Of a stretch of 64,000 bases of DNA, positions 12,268 to 22,613 are shown piece by piece. The notes beneath the pieces were generated by a model that was not told the DNA's origin, searched no databases, and saw only the letters and a program-made list of their open reading frames with translations. Position 1 is the stretch's first letter. Each line of letters opens with the position of its first letter. Both the position numbers and the translations under genes were made by a program. The stretch is from Nothophaeocryptopus gaeumannii (taxonomy: Eukaryota; Ascomycota; Dothideomycetes; Mycosphaerellales; Mycosphaerellaceae), in contig JASISA010000023.1 in NCBI GenBank assembly GCA_031771865.1, forward strand, positions 1,674,001 to 1,738,000. Direction: 5' to 3'.

Positions 12268-13883
12268 TCACCTCTCCGGGACCAAACCCTCATAAGCCTT
12301 CCCTCTCATCTTCACCTTCACCAACACCGGTGTCCTCAGATCCGAGTCTCCATGACTGACCAACTTCATCGGCTCGTCTCTATTCACGAACTCAAGTTCA
12401 TAGCAGCTCAGCAAAGTCGTCGTCATTTTGAGGATGTTCGCATTGGCCAGATTCTGTCCCACGCACGCTCGTTTCCCGACAGAGAAAGGTATTACGAGAT
12501 GCGAGAGGCCCTTTGCTCTGTCATCGTACCATCTTGTCGGATCGAAGACTTCGTGGTCTGAACCCCAGACGGAAGAGTTGTGGTGGAGTGAGTGGATATT
12601 CATCGAGACTTGCGTCTGGAGAAAGCAGTCAGCCAACGTTCTAAGAACCTCTCATCAGCGGCGATTCTCACCCCTCCCGGAATCTCCACTCCATCAATCC
12701 TCGCGCCTCCCCGCGGAACCGTCCTCGGCATATTGAACGTCCCAACTGGATCCTTTCGAAAATTCTCCATGATACACACATTTACCCAATCAAGCTTTTC
12801 CTCCAACCCGACTATCCCATACGCCGCCTCGCCCTCTTGCAGTTCTGGGAGTCTTTCATCAACCTCCTTCACACACTTCTCCAAAGCCTGCGGATGTCTC
12901 GCCAAATTCGCGAACAAGCAATGTAACGTATTCCCCGTCGTATGCGTCCCTCCCACAACCAAAGTGACAGCCTCGGCCATAATTTGTCGAAACGTCAATG
13001 GCTTTCCACTCCCTTCCTCCGTCGCCCTGACAATCTTTCCTAACATATCTTCCCTCCCTTCCCCAACCCCCTTCTCGTTCTCCTGCGATCTCTTCTCAAT
13101 CCCCTCCGCCGCCAACTTGAAGATAACATTCCTCCCTTCAATCAACTCCGTCATTTCCGCGGTAGAGGGCAAATGATCCTTCAACCACTCCATAGCCGGC
13201 GCCATCCAAGGAACACACCCGGGAACACAACATGCCCATAACGCTTCACTGACTCGAGGGATTTTCTTCGGATCTTCGTCGATTTGGTTGCCGAAGGAAT
13301 TGGAGAAGGCTAATTCGCCTAGTTGGTCGACGATACAGTATGTAATGTATTTCCTCAAATCGAAGACTTCTTGAGTTTTGGAAAACCGATCGAGTTGTTT
13401 CCGGAGGATTGCGTAGCGGGAATTGATGATATCCTCATAGTCTCTGATGGATTTTTCCGAGAAATTCGCACCGATCATTCTCTTCCTCTTCGCATGGACA
13501 GCTTCATTTCGCTCCGAGAAGAGGCCAGGGTTTGTCTGGTCGAAGCCTAGATAGAATTCGCCTTTCTGCCAGCCGCGTTTGTAGATGCCATCGATTGCCG
13601 CGGGGGAGTCGAAGTGCAGGTCATTAGGTCCGATGCGGACAATGTCGCCGTACTTCTCGTGAAGGAGCACCATTTGCTCGGGAATCTGGTCGGTGACTGT
13701 GGCCCATAGTTTGTAGAAGTTTGTAAGGGAGCAGGCAAGTGGGCCGGGGAATTTGGAGAGAGGATGGAGGTAGTGGTAGTAGATAATGTAGGAGAGGCAG
13801 CAGAAGAGGGCGAGGGAGAAGCTGGTGGTGAGTGGATTCGTTTGCACCACACCTAGTGTGGTTTGGAGAGGTGGAAGTGCCAT
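12268..13883 (-). CDS. Cytochrome P450 monooxygenase
   Basis: Membrane-anchored haem-thiolate monooxygenase of 519 aa. Two exons: 13883-12672 and 12615-12268, with a 56-nt intron (GTGAGA...CAG) near the C-terminus. An N-terminal hydrophobic anchor (FSLALFCCLSYIIYYHYLHP) is followed by the proline hinge KFPGP. The I-helix oxygen-binding segment is VGGTHTTGNT, the K-helix ExxR is ENFR, and FDPTRW is the PERF-like motif. The haem loop is FSVGKRACVG at 448-457, with the ligand Cys455. It resembles the large group of fungal P450s that includes the isotrichodermin C-15 hydroxylase and pisatin demethylase types. No specific substrate can be named. It is tail to tail with the acetyltransferase gene. 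Confidence 0.92.
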
Positions 13884-14446
13884 GATGAGCGAGGTGAAGA
13901 AGTGAGAAAAGAGGTGAGGTGAAGGTAGAGTAGATTGACTCTATAGTATCAGCCTACACTAGCCGCATGGAACTGCTCTTCACTGACTTTGCCCTTGTCA
14001 GCAGCGGAGGAACCCACGCCGAATCCATTGCGCTTTCAAGACATTTGTGAACAGGATATTGGTAGGTTGTGAGCTGTGTAAGCTCCTTCCTTCCCGCGGT
14101 CCAAACCGTATAGAGCGTCCAGGGTCGGTAGTTATGTAATCAAACACAGAATTTGTGTTTCTTCGGGCAGGACACGTATAGGCGCAATCGAGTATTTCCT
14201 AACGCAGGTATTAGTTCCGCGCAGATGCGCTCATGCTACGATGGGCTTTCACTTGCCAAGCTCGTCGCTGCCCTGCGCGCTGGGACATTGGAAATCTTAC
14301 TAACCAGCTCGTTTTCCCGCAAATATGCCCGTTGGAGAGGCGCGGGAAGGTGTTTTACCCGTTAGACCCGAAGACTCACCTGTGAAAGGTCACCTTTCAC
14401 CGCGACGAGCCTTTCGCGATCGTTGATCATACCAGCTTCGGTGTCT
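13884..14446. other. Intergenic between P450 5' end and MED6 3' end
   Basis: About 560 bp without a supported gene. It contains the P450 promoter and the MED6 3' UTR, plus a 19-bp palindrome. Confidence 0.4.
14382..14400. repeat. 19-bp perfect palindrome
   Basis: Nine-base arms GTGAAAGGT and ACCTTTCAC are exactly complementary around a single central C. It lies 47 bp downstream of the MED6 stop. It could be a dimer binding site or a small hairpin in the MED6 transcript. Nothing else supports a role. Confidence 0.5.
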
Positions 14447-15607
14447 TCATGAGGCAGAGTTTGGAGTCTGCGCCGCCGTAGATCCCCCGGGTGTCGTCGG
14501 ACTTGGGCCGGCTCCATTGCTGACCTTGCTCTTCTTCCTCTTGAGCTTTTCGCCTCCTTTGCTAGCGCGCCGTTCATCTTTGCTGCTCTTGTCGCCTTTG
14601 CTTGGAGCCTTGACATCAGTCATAAAGGCTTGCGCAGCAGCAGGCGTGACTGGCTTCTCGGCTCTAGGTGAAGCTGCACGCGGTAGTCCAGCAGACTCCT
14701 TTTCTGCCCTTGCCTTGGCTTCAGCGGCTTCCTCACCGGCTCTGCGCTTCTTGACCGCAGCGGCAGACGTCGAAAACTTGAAATTTCCAGGCTCGCCAGT
14801 CAATGGGTTCTCATCTGTGAACTCATCTGCGAATTCCATCGACTTCTGTAACGAGTCCCCAAGCAGCCAGTTGTCCAATCGATCTAATGCTAGCGCGGTG
14901 GACGGAGCATTGGCATCAGGCTGCACAGATCCTGACCTTAAGGACTGGCTGTCCGCTCCAGGCGCAACGCTGCCTCCGCGCGATTGTGTCGGTGTTCCTT
15001 GAGTGGACGCATTCGTTATAGGCTTCGACGTCTGACTCTGCGGGAGGTAGTGGTGACCGTTGGAAGGGCTGTAACTAGACAGATGATGCATCCTGTCCAT
15101 AGCCTTGTTAAGCCTAGTGGTTGCAGCAAGTAAGCGGTTTTGGACAATGTCAAAGACACTCGGCGCCTGATAGATGTTCAGTCCAACGATGAAGTAGGTT
15201 GCAAGCACGGTAATCTCCCATCCATCCTCCAAAGGGGGAGCAGACGGCCGCCGTATGCCTTCCCTAGGTCTCACACGGTCTTGCTTACGGATCACCCATA
15301 CGTTGGAATTGGGGTTGGTCTTGTCCGGCTCTCCAACGATCATGTACTCTACGCCCGCTCGCGTCCTCAACAGCGATTCAAGTGCTTTGCGATTGTTGGA
15401 GGTGCCGAACATGTTCCAGTCGGTTTTAGATTGTGTAAAGAACAAGCCATTCTTTGAGCTCCAGTCGAAAAAGGGTGATTCTGTCAGGTAGCGGTGTATG
15501 ATGTTCTCGTCCATCCACCCTCCGCCCTGTTCGGGGTGATTCCACCATTCTGCGATTTCTCTATTGGAATAGACTATCTCGTCCAGCGGCGGCTTCGTGG
15601 TCGCCAT
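14447..15607 (-). CDS. MED6: Mediator complex subunit 6
   Basis: Head-module subunit of Mediator, which links activators to RNA polymerase II in the nucleus. Single exon, 386 aa. The N-terminal Med6 domain (about residues 15-155) shows the diagnostic pattern ENIIHRYLTESPFFDWSSKN, GVEYMIVGEP, and ATYFIVGLNIYQAPSVFDI followed by NRLLAATTRLNKAM. The C-terminal third is low complexity, with Ser/Pro/Gln stretches and a Lys-rich patch (EKLKRKKSKVSN), as in other fungal Med6 proteins. The ATG at 15607 is directly followed by the conserved region, so the start is well supported. Confidence 0.93.
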   Translation of the reverse strand: MATTKPPLDEIVYSNREIAEWWNHPEQGGGWMDENIIHRYLTESPFFDWSSKNGLFFTQSKTDWNMFGTSNNRKALESLLRTRAGVEYMIVGEPDKTNPNSNVWVIRKQDRVRPREGIRRPSAPPLEDGWEITVLATYFIVGLNIYQAPSVFDIVQNRLLAATTRLNKAMDRMHHLSSYSPSNGHHYLPQSQTSKPITNASTQGTPTQSRGGSVAPGADSQSLRSGSVQPDANAPSTALALDRLDNWLLGDSLQKSMEFADEFTDENPLTGEPGNFKFSTSAAAVKKRRAGEEAAEAKARAEKESAGLPRAASPRAEKPVTPAAAQAFMTDVKAPSKGDKSSKDERRASKGGEKLKRKKSKVSNGAGPSPTTPGGSTAAQTPNSAS

Positions 15608-16168
15608 TTCGAGTTCGAAATGTCGCGTAACAAATCAGTGTTGATCTGCGTTCAAGGAGGGGTGCCTTGTTGCCCGACGCGCATCGCGTTCACCGCATGG
15701 GTCTTGATGTCTGCCTCTCAAGTGCTCGCGACTGTTCCTCGTCCAAAACGCGCGGTTCCACGTTTCGCTGTGTCTTTGCTCGTAATCGCGTCGCCGGTCT
15801 CGCAGGGCCTTTCGTAGCTTCGTAATGCTCAGGCCAGCTGAGGCAAGGTCAATGTGGGTTCCGAGGTTGATGCCGCGAGGTGAAGCTCGTGTCCTTGCAC
15901 AAGAGTCGCGCCTGCCTCGTCCAACCTTCCTCGCGTCGGCGCTTCTTTGACTCGGCCCGAGATGTTCCGCAACTCAATCGCGCGCCTGCCCTTCACAGCT
16001 GGCGCTCCTCCTGCATTACTTGCATGTGAAGGTACATGTTCTGATTCGCTGCGGCGGCATCAATATCGGCAGCCAGAGCTCTGTGTACCTCGTGCAGCGC
16101 ACGTTCTACGGCAATAACGAAGCACTGCGATTTGCGGACGTAGCTCTCTCCGAAGCCTACATCCTGAC
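15608..16168. other. Divergent promoter region MED6 / SDR
   Basis: About 560 bp between two divergent starts. Open frames here are short and unremarkable. No clear TATA box. Confidence 0.4.
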
Positions 16169-17341
16169 ATGTCTGCCGCCGACTCGAAGCTCCCTCGCAC
16201 CCCCAAGTTCCCTACTCACAATGCGCCTCGCGTCTGGTTCCTGACTTGCGCGAATAGCCCTGTGGGTATATCGCTTTGCAGGCACCTGCTGGCCCATGGT
16301 GACTATGTGACGGCTGGCGTGCAACCGGTGGAGTTCGAACGAGAGGTGGAGCGCAGTCGAGACTTCAAGGAATTCTTGGAGGAATTGAGCGTGCCTCCCA
16401 CGAACAAGGAGAGCGCGGACGATGGCGGCGGGAAAGATTTGAGCGAGAGGGACAAGGAGAAGGTGGAGAAAGAGGAGCGTGAGCGCGAGCTATGGAAGAG
16501 TCGGCTACGTGTCGTTGCTCTGGATGTCAAGATCATGGGTCATTGCCAGTCCGCCGTGGCAGAGGCAGTTCGATGCTTCGGGCGAATTGACATACTGTTC
16601 TGCTGTCACTCCGAGGTTGTCGTGGGCACAGTGGAGGAGCTGTCGCAAAGTCCTAGGACACTTAGCCTGGTCAAAGATCAGTTTGAGACCAATTTCTTCG
16701 GCCCAGTCAACATTATCAAGGCGGCCCTTCCAATATTTCGTGCGAAGAAGAACGGCCACGTTGTCATTCTGACAGCCATCACTGGCCATTTAGGGACGCC
16801 TGGATTGAGCATGTACTGTGCAAGCCAGTGGGCCATTGAGGGCTATTGCGATAGTCTGGCCTACGAGATTGCGCCTTTCAACATCAAAATGACTATCGTA
16901 CAGCCAAACATGGAAGTCAACGTCCTCACGCATCGCATTACGAGTGCACCTCCCATGGCTTGCTACACTGAAGAGAACAATCCGGCCCCGTTATCTCGAA
17001 ACATACTTTCGTCACTTCTGGACCGCATCGATGGTTCTGATGAGCCCATAACCGGAGATCAATTGCATTCTAGCGAAGTGACCAGCCTCTACCCGCCTTT
17101 GAACAAAACCATGAAGGAGAGGCTAGTGGCAGAGACTGTGCATGCTGTGGCAGCTATCGGTGGCCACGACAACCCGCCTGCTCGACATATCGTCGGCTTG
17201 GAAGGCGTCACGACCGTCAAGGAGAAACTCAAGACTGTCAGTGAGGAGCTCGAGGAGTTCATGGAGTGCAGTGGTGCTGCTGACATTGAGAAAGCCGACG
17301 AGACGCAGACACCGAATCAACCGCTTTCAATGCCGGGATGA
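16169..17341 (+). CDS. Short-chain dehydrogenase/reductase-like protein, degenerate active site
   Basis: Single exon, 390 aa. The Rossmann-type fold is recognisable: the N-terminal strand VWFLTCANSPVG takes the place of the TGxxxGIG loop, GRIDILFCCHSE takes the place of the NNAG strand, and there is a helix with NFFGPVNIIKAALP. The catalytic segment reads YCASQWAIEG: Tyr216 is present but the usual Lys four residues later is Gln220, and the upstream Ser position reads TAITGH. The cofactor loop is also altered. A charged insertion (about residues 75-110, rich in Glu/Lys) separates the first strands. It is probably an inactive or changed-function member of the family. I believe similar Tyr-plus-four substitutions occur in related fungal proteins, but cannot check. 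Confidence 0.75.
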   Translation: MSAADSKLPRTPKFPTHNAPRVWFLTCANSPVGISLCRHLLAHGDYVTAGVQPVEFEREVERSRDFKEFLEELSVPPTNKESADDGGGKDLSERDKEKVEKEERERELWKSRLRVVALDVKIMGHCQSAVAEAVRCFGRIDILFCCHSEVVVGTVEELSQSPRTLSLVKDQFETNFFGPVNIIKAALPIFRAKKNGHVVILTAITGHLGTPGLSMYCASQWAIEGYCDSLAYEIAPFNIKMTIVQPNMEVNVLTHRITSAPPMACYTEENNPAPLSRNILSSLLDRIDGSDEPITGDQLHSSEVTSLYPPLNKTMKERLVAETVHAVAAIGGHDNPPARHIVGLEGVTTVKEKLKTVSEELEEFMECSGAADIEKADETQTPNQPLSMPG

Positions 17342-17880
17342 ACAGCGACAGCCATATTTTTCAGAGGCGCATTCGAGTGGTCTTCGGCCCTATTGTCCCC
17401 CACCAAGAACAGAGCTTCGGACAAGCGTTCGGTTCAGAAGCGACCGGGGTCCTGGCAGCAATCCATGGCGATGTTCAAGAACAGCTGTGCGGTGTAGAGT
17501 ATAAAAAGGGGGCACATCTTCCTCACGAACACGCCAATGCGATCGGCAAACCACGATCTGGGTCGTTAGAGCCGTGGGAAGCACGCGCGGCGGCGCATCC
17601 AAGTGGGGCATCTCTCTCCACGTTTCGGCAACTGGCGTCAGAGCTAAGACTCTGCCCTGCTAGCTCAACCAAGGCTCTCATCCATCCACTGTCCGACTCA
17701 GTGGCCACGAGGCAGCACGCGTTTTCACAAAACCAATGTTTCACCGTCGAGCTTAACTCTCATCGCATACGACCGCAGCCACGCCAGCAACTCCTCCCGT
17801 GGAGCATGAGGCAAACATCGTAACATGGTGCGCCGCAAGAGCAACGTGTGCAGCAGCAGCGCAGTGGTACTGCAGCAAAG
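17342..17880. promoter_or_regulatory. Upstream region of the Zn2Cys6 regulator
   Basis: About 540 bp with no supported gene. It contains a good TATA box (17500-17507) on the sense strand of the downstream regulator and a stretch rich in GCAGCA near the start codon. Confidence 0.45.
17500..17507 (+). promoter_or_regulatory. TATA box candidate
   Basis: TATAAAAA, 374 bp before the regulator's ATG. That would imply a 5' UTR of roughly 340 nt. Confidence 0.4.
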
Positions 17881-17940
17881 ATGGCAGCAGAAAAGGTGGC
17901 AGCAGAAAAGGTGGTAGCAGACAAGATGGCAGCAGAGACA
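17881..17940 (+). repeat. 15-bp minisatellite, four units, inside the coding start
   Basis: Units of the form RTGGCAGCAGAAAAG at 17881, 17896, 17911 and 17926, the last two with substitutions. They encode MAAEK, VAAEK, VVADK and MAAET. Units are a multiple of three, so copy-number change keeps frame. Confidence 0.85.
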
Positions 17941-20154
17941 CCGGCGGTAGAGGCCGTAAATGCGGCGCCGCCGACTTCAGATCCGGCCAGCAGCAGCACT
18001 GGTAGCGGCAATGCTACGACCAAGCAGCTCAAACGCGCCTGCGACTGTTGTAGGAAGGTGAGCAGATAGGCCGCGTCATGGAGGTCATAGCATGACTGAC
18101 GGATTGCAATGCAGAGAAAGGTCAAGTGCGATGGAAACGATCCATGTACACCTTGCAAAAAGGCAAGCATTCGATGTGCCTATTTACAGCCGCCGAAGAA
18201 GAAAGGGCCCAAAGGCCTGCGGAGCGCTAGAGTGCTACATGCGCTGCGCCGAATAGACGACACTGCCTCTCAAATCCCGACCAGTCCACATAGTCCAGAT
18301 CCCTCATTTGGAGGAAACTGGGGTTGGGGCACGAATGGCTCTGTCCCGCCCGGCGCAGCGGCACATCAACACGCCCCACACGCACAAGACCCCAGATACG
18401 TGCCGCAAACGAGTGTGGCTCCAGACCAGCATGCGTACTATCAGCCGACATCTACTTCCCTACCACAGCAGCCACAGTGCGCACATGGACATCCGATGCA
18501 GTTCAAAGAAGAGCCTCAGCAATACCCACGTCCGTACCCCCCCAATCCACCGCAGCGAAGCTGGACAGGGACAACACAGGCCGAGTCCGTAGCTGGAAGC
18601 GAAGGCCCCACGCACGTTCTCTCACCTAGTTCGACAGAAGCCTACAGTGGCCGGATGCTGACCCCAGAAGTGTTTCCCCCATACGTGCAGCTATTCTTCA
18701 GCCACATGTTTGCGATCATGCCCGTGATCGACCGCACAACTTTTCTGAACCCATCTTTCTATACCAATGGGCATTTGAGCTCAGAGATGTATTGCTTCCT
18801 CTGTGCGCTTTGTGCGGCTACGATTGTACAGCTCGATGACTCTATCCCGCAGCCGCCGGCATTGCATTCTACCAAGCGTACTGATGCACTTTTCGCAGAG
18901 GAGTGCTTGCGAGAGCGCAAGTGTTTCGATCATGTCGAACAGCAGAACACATTGGCCATCATGACATCATTTTTCCTCTTCGCCTTCTATGGCAACCATG
19001 AGAAGCACAACCAGGCTTGGTTCTACCTACAGGAGAGCATCACATATGCAGAGAATCTGACAATGGACGAAGAGGAGACTTACGAGAAGCTTGAGCCGGT
19101 GGAATCCCAATGGCGCAGACGGCTGTACTGGCTCCTCTTCATCACCGAACGCGCGTATGCCGTGCAGAGAAGGAAGCATACGAGACTACATGCCTCCGTG
19201 GCCTTGCCTACTGTCTTTGATGGCGAGGAATCGCAACTGCTCAACGGATTCGTAAATCTGGCCAACCTGTTCAGCGCCGTGGACGATTCGTTCGTGAGCG
19301 CATGGCGTGGCTCCAGGCGTGCTAGCCTTTGCGACGAGGCCTGGCTTGTGAAGACGCAGAAGCAGCTCGATGCAACTGCCAATGCGGTAGGACTAGGCGA
19401 ACTGACTGAGACCCAACATCTCGACATCTCGGTGACGAGAGAGTGGCTTCATGTGCTTGCTTGGCAGATGGGCGTCAGTAATGGGCTCATCTGGGGACAA
19501 GGCGAAGGAGGCATGAGGCTGGACTATCCTGTGGAGCTGGCGCGCAAGGTCGTTGAGATAACGTCGGGCGCGAATGCTCTAGCGCTCGATAGCCACGGCA
19601 TCGGCATGGCATGTTTCTCCCTGTACTCTGTGGAGAAATTTTGCTGACTGTCTGCATAGGAACAAAAGCTCTCCGACATTGCTGGCTGCCTTGCAGATGT
19701 GCTAAAGTGCACTGCAGGCGACGCATCTGCAACGTTCCTCGAAGGAAAGCAATACCTTAACATCTTGATGTCACGACTCTCAAGCATGCGAGGCAAAGAG
19801 TCTCGGTACCTCAAGCCGCTCATGTCGAAGATGGACGGCCTGATGGGATACGAGCTCAGCAATGCCACTCTCCCACCACCCGACCAGCTTGTGCAGATGT
19901 ATCTACCTGGTCGCGAGCAAATGCAGATACCGACTATCCAGCTCGCCCCTTCCTCGGCATCGCCACAGTGGTCGATGAGACAGTCGGTGTCGATGTTGCG
20001 GACTCTATCAATGACCGGCGGCCTGGGCATGCCTGGTATCGCTGTACCTCAAGAGGACTTTAGCCAGAGGCGACCGAGTGGCCGGGTGTTGGAAGAACAC
20101 GAGCTCGATGTGCTGCAGCCTTGGTTGACCACCAGTGCTTCGCAGAGCATGTAG
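17881..20154 (+). CDS. Zn2Cys6 transcription factor, AmyR/MalR-like
   Basis: Nuclear regulator of 721 aa. Exons are 17881-18057, 18115-19608 and 19660-20154. The first intron is GT-AG. The second fits best as GC-AG, because the nearby GT donor gives an immediate stop. The binuclear cluster is split by intron 1: Cys54, 57, 64, 70, 73 and 80, followed by the basic linker PPKKKGPKGLRSARVLHAL, which resembles AmyR/MalR-type regulators of starch and maltose use. The fungal-specific middle region begins near VFPPYVQLFFSHMFAIMP. The N-terminus is built from a 15-bp tandem repeat, so the ATG at 17926 is an alternative start. Assignment to the AmyR group is by resemblance only. Confidence 0.85.
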
Positions 20155-21266
20155 GTACGAGGACATGGCTTGGTGATGATTGACGAACAGAGAGTGAAGC
20201 TAGATTATACATGAATGCATACGACGGACAAGCGTGGGTGGTTGAAATGTGCATGTCGCAAGTGAGGTTGCTTGATGTATATCGAATGTTCCAATCCTGA
20301 AGAGTCGCTTTCAAAATCAGAACCGGCTTGTTCTCTCAAGATTTTGTGCTCAGGTCAACTGAATTAGGACTCTCATTCCGCAAAGCACATTCCGGAAAGC
20401 AAATTCCAGGCTTTCGAACTCGCACTCGTAATGGTAGACATAATGCGTGGTGAAGGAGGTGAGGTCCACTTGAAAGGAAAGCCAAGATTCTGCCGACAAG
20501 CTTGGGCCAATAATGGCTCTTCTCGTTCCTGCTGCAGCGGCTCGAGCGTTCTCATGTTTCACGTCGTCCTCCGCCTCCACTGACTTCTCCTTGCGCTGCG
20601 CAGACGCTCCACGTCAACTCGAAGCGCCCAACAAACCCCTTTGAGAGCCCTCTCGTCATCTCCACCAGACTTTGGACAAGAGAAAAGAGGTTGACGGGTT
20701 GCCTTCATCTTGCACTCCTTTGTCTTCGCCCCCCTGGCGTCTCCATGGCGGCCTCGTCGTCCCAACTGGGCACCCTCCGTGCACACGTTCACTGGAGGTT
20801 TCAAACATCTTCAACGCAGAGGCCTCAATGCAAGAAACGTCCACAACGAGGTCGCAGCGATGCAGACGCGCGTCTCAGACCTTCGAAATATCAATGCACA
20901 TGCTGCAGGCCGCATGGCAAGTGTCTTCTGTTCTTTCCACATGCTCGAAGCTTTCCTTTGCCTTTGTCTTCTGTATCTCTTTCGTTTGCGTGCGTTCAAG
21001 TGACCCATTCATTCATTCTTCATCAGCCGGTCTTTTCTGCGAGCCTGTTACTTACACGTTGGCTGGTCCCATATACGCGCTGCGCGCCGGATTTACTCAC
21101 CATATCCGCCATCGAAATCGACAACGCCGCCCGGAGCGTCCGCTGTACGACACCAAGCAGTGCTCTTCGGAAGTCTAGTCGTCTGTGATACCCAATACAG
21201 AAGACCATAAAACGCTCGATCGGTTCATCACCTGAAGATTCAACAGCGACAGAACCTGCGATCAGA
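20155..21266. other. Intergenic between regulator and GH5 gene
   Basis: About 1.1 kb. Several open frames overlap at 20.56-21.2 kb on both strands, but none shows a recognisable feature. CT-rich stretches upstream of 21267 fit a fungal promoter. Confidence 0.4.
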
Positions 21267-22613
21267 ATGGTCACTTTCCACAGGCTTGCTCTCGCGGCAA
21301 TCGCAACAGCTGTGTCTACAGTGTCCGCTGTCCCCAGCCACCACCACGCTATTCACCACCGCTATACTCCCGGATATGGCACACAAACTAACTCGTCGTC
21401 AAACTCGACAGGAAACACCACTCTACCCAGTATCATTCGAGGCGTCAACGTTGGCTCATGGCTAATCTTGGAGAGCTGGATGACTTCTGGAATTTTCAAT
21501 GGCACCAACGCTACTGACCAGTACGATTTTGACTCCACTCCCGGAGCAGCAGCAGAGCTCAAGCATCATTGGGAAACATACTTTACAGAGGAGGATGTCA
21601 AGAAGATCGCATCATGGGGAATCAACTCGCTCCGTATACCGATCGGATACTGGGCCTACGACAACACCGATACCCCGTACCAAAAGGGCGCAGATGCCTA
21701 CATGGAAAAGGCTATCTCATGGGCTCGCAAGCATGGTCTGAAGGTCCTCGTGGACTGCCACGGGTCTCCCGGATCGCAGAATGGCTTCGATAACAGCGGT
21801 CGATCGGTGCAGTCGAGCAATCTCAAATGGCAGTCCGAGAGCAACCTGAAGAAAAGCATCACCGTTCTCGAGACTATGGCTAGGAAGTACGGAGCGGAAG
21901 AGTACGCCGACGTCGTGTTCGGCATCGAACTCACCAACGAACCAATCTACTGGGGATCGAACAACTTCACCGTCACCCAACAATGGGCTCAAGACGCATA
22001 TCACGCCGTCAAAGCCGCCGCAACCAACGAAGACCTCATGGTAATCATGCACGATAGTTTCATGACGCCCTTTGCCTGGTGGGATGTCGGATACTCACTC
22101 AATGGCAACTCCACTTCCATCTACCAATCGAGGTTCGCTCTTGATACCCATCTCTACCAGAATCAAGTCGATTCCGACAGTGAATTGAATCAAGAGGAAC
22201 ACCTCAAGAAAGCTTGCAATTGGACGCAATCCGCCCTTTTGCCGGGTAACACGACTTTGCCAGTCTTCGTGGGCGAGTTCTCCGCGCAGACGAATATCTG
22301 CGCCAATCCCGATGGCACGACCCTCGCGGGCAGTGTTTGTTATGTGGATGGGTGTCAATGTTCCTCGAACGTCGACATTCAGTACTGGAACAAGCCGCTT
22401 GTGCAGGCTACGAGGAAGTTCCTCGAGGCCGAGCTGGATGCCTTTGAGCAGGGGGCGAAGGGCTGGTTTATTTGGAGTTATAAGGGACCTGGAGCTTGGG
22501 GTCTGGAGAATCTCGTCCAGTATGGTGCGATTGGGAAGAAGGTGACCGAGAGGATGTTTGCTGGACAGTGTGGTTTTGAAAACTTGACCAGCGCGACGGC
22601 GGTATCTTATTAA
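21267..22613 (+). CDS. Secreted exo-beta-1,3-glucanase, GH5 family (subfamily 9 type)
   Basis: Hydrolase acting on beta-1,3-glucan, probably in cell-wall remodelling or carbon use. Single exon, 448 aa. An N-terminal signal peptide (about residues 1-21, ending ...VSTVSA) is followed by a His-rich, Asn/Ser-rich short linker. The catalytic barrel starts at RGVNVGSWLILESWMTSGIF. The acid/base glutamate is Glu225 in IELTNEP and the nucleophile is Glu337 in FVGEFSA. RIPIGYWAY and the Cys-rich loop CYVDGCQCSS are further family features. Many Asn-X-Ser/Thr sites suggest glycosylation. No GPI signal or transmembrane tail is seen. Length matches fungal Exg1-like enzymes. Confidence 0.92.
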   Translation: MVTFHRLALAAIATAVSTVSAVPSHHHAIHHRYTPGYGTQTNSSSNSTGNTTLPSIIRGVNVGSWLILESWMTSGIFNGTNATDQYDFDSTPGAAAELKHHWETYFTEEDVKKIASWGINSLRIPIGYWAYDNTDTPYQKGADAYMEKAISWARKHGLKVLVDCHGSPGSQNGFDNSGRSVQSSNLKWQSESNLKKSITVLETMARKYGAEEYADVVFGIELTNEPIYWGSNNFTVTQQWAQDAYHAVKAAATNEDLMVIMHDSFMTPFAWWDVGYSLNGNSTSIYQSRFALDTHLYQNQVDSDSELNQEEHLKKACNWTQSALLPGNTTLPVFVGEFSAQTNICANPDGTTLAGSVCYVDGCQCSSNVDIQYWNKPLVQATRKFLEAELDAFEQGAKGWFIWSYKGPGAWGLENLVQYGAIGKKVTERMFAGQCGFENLTSATAVSY

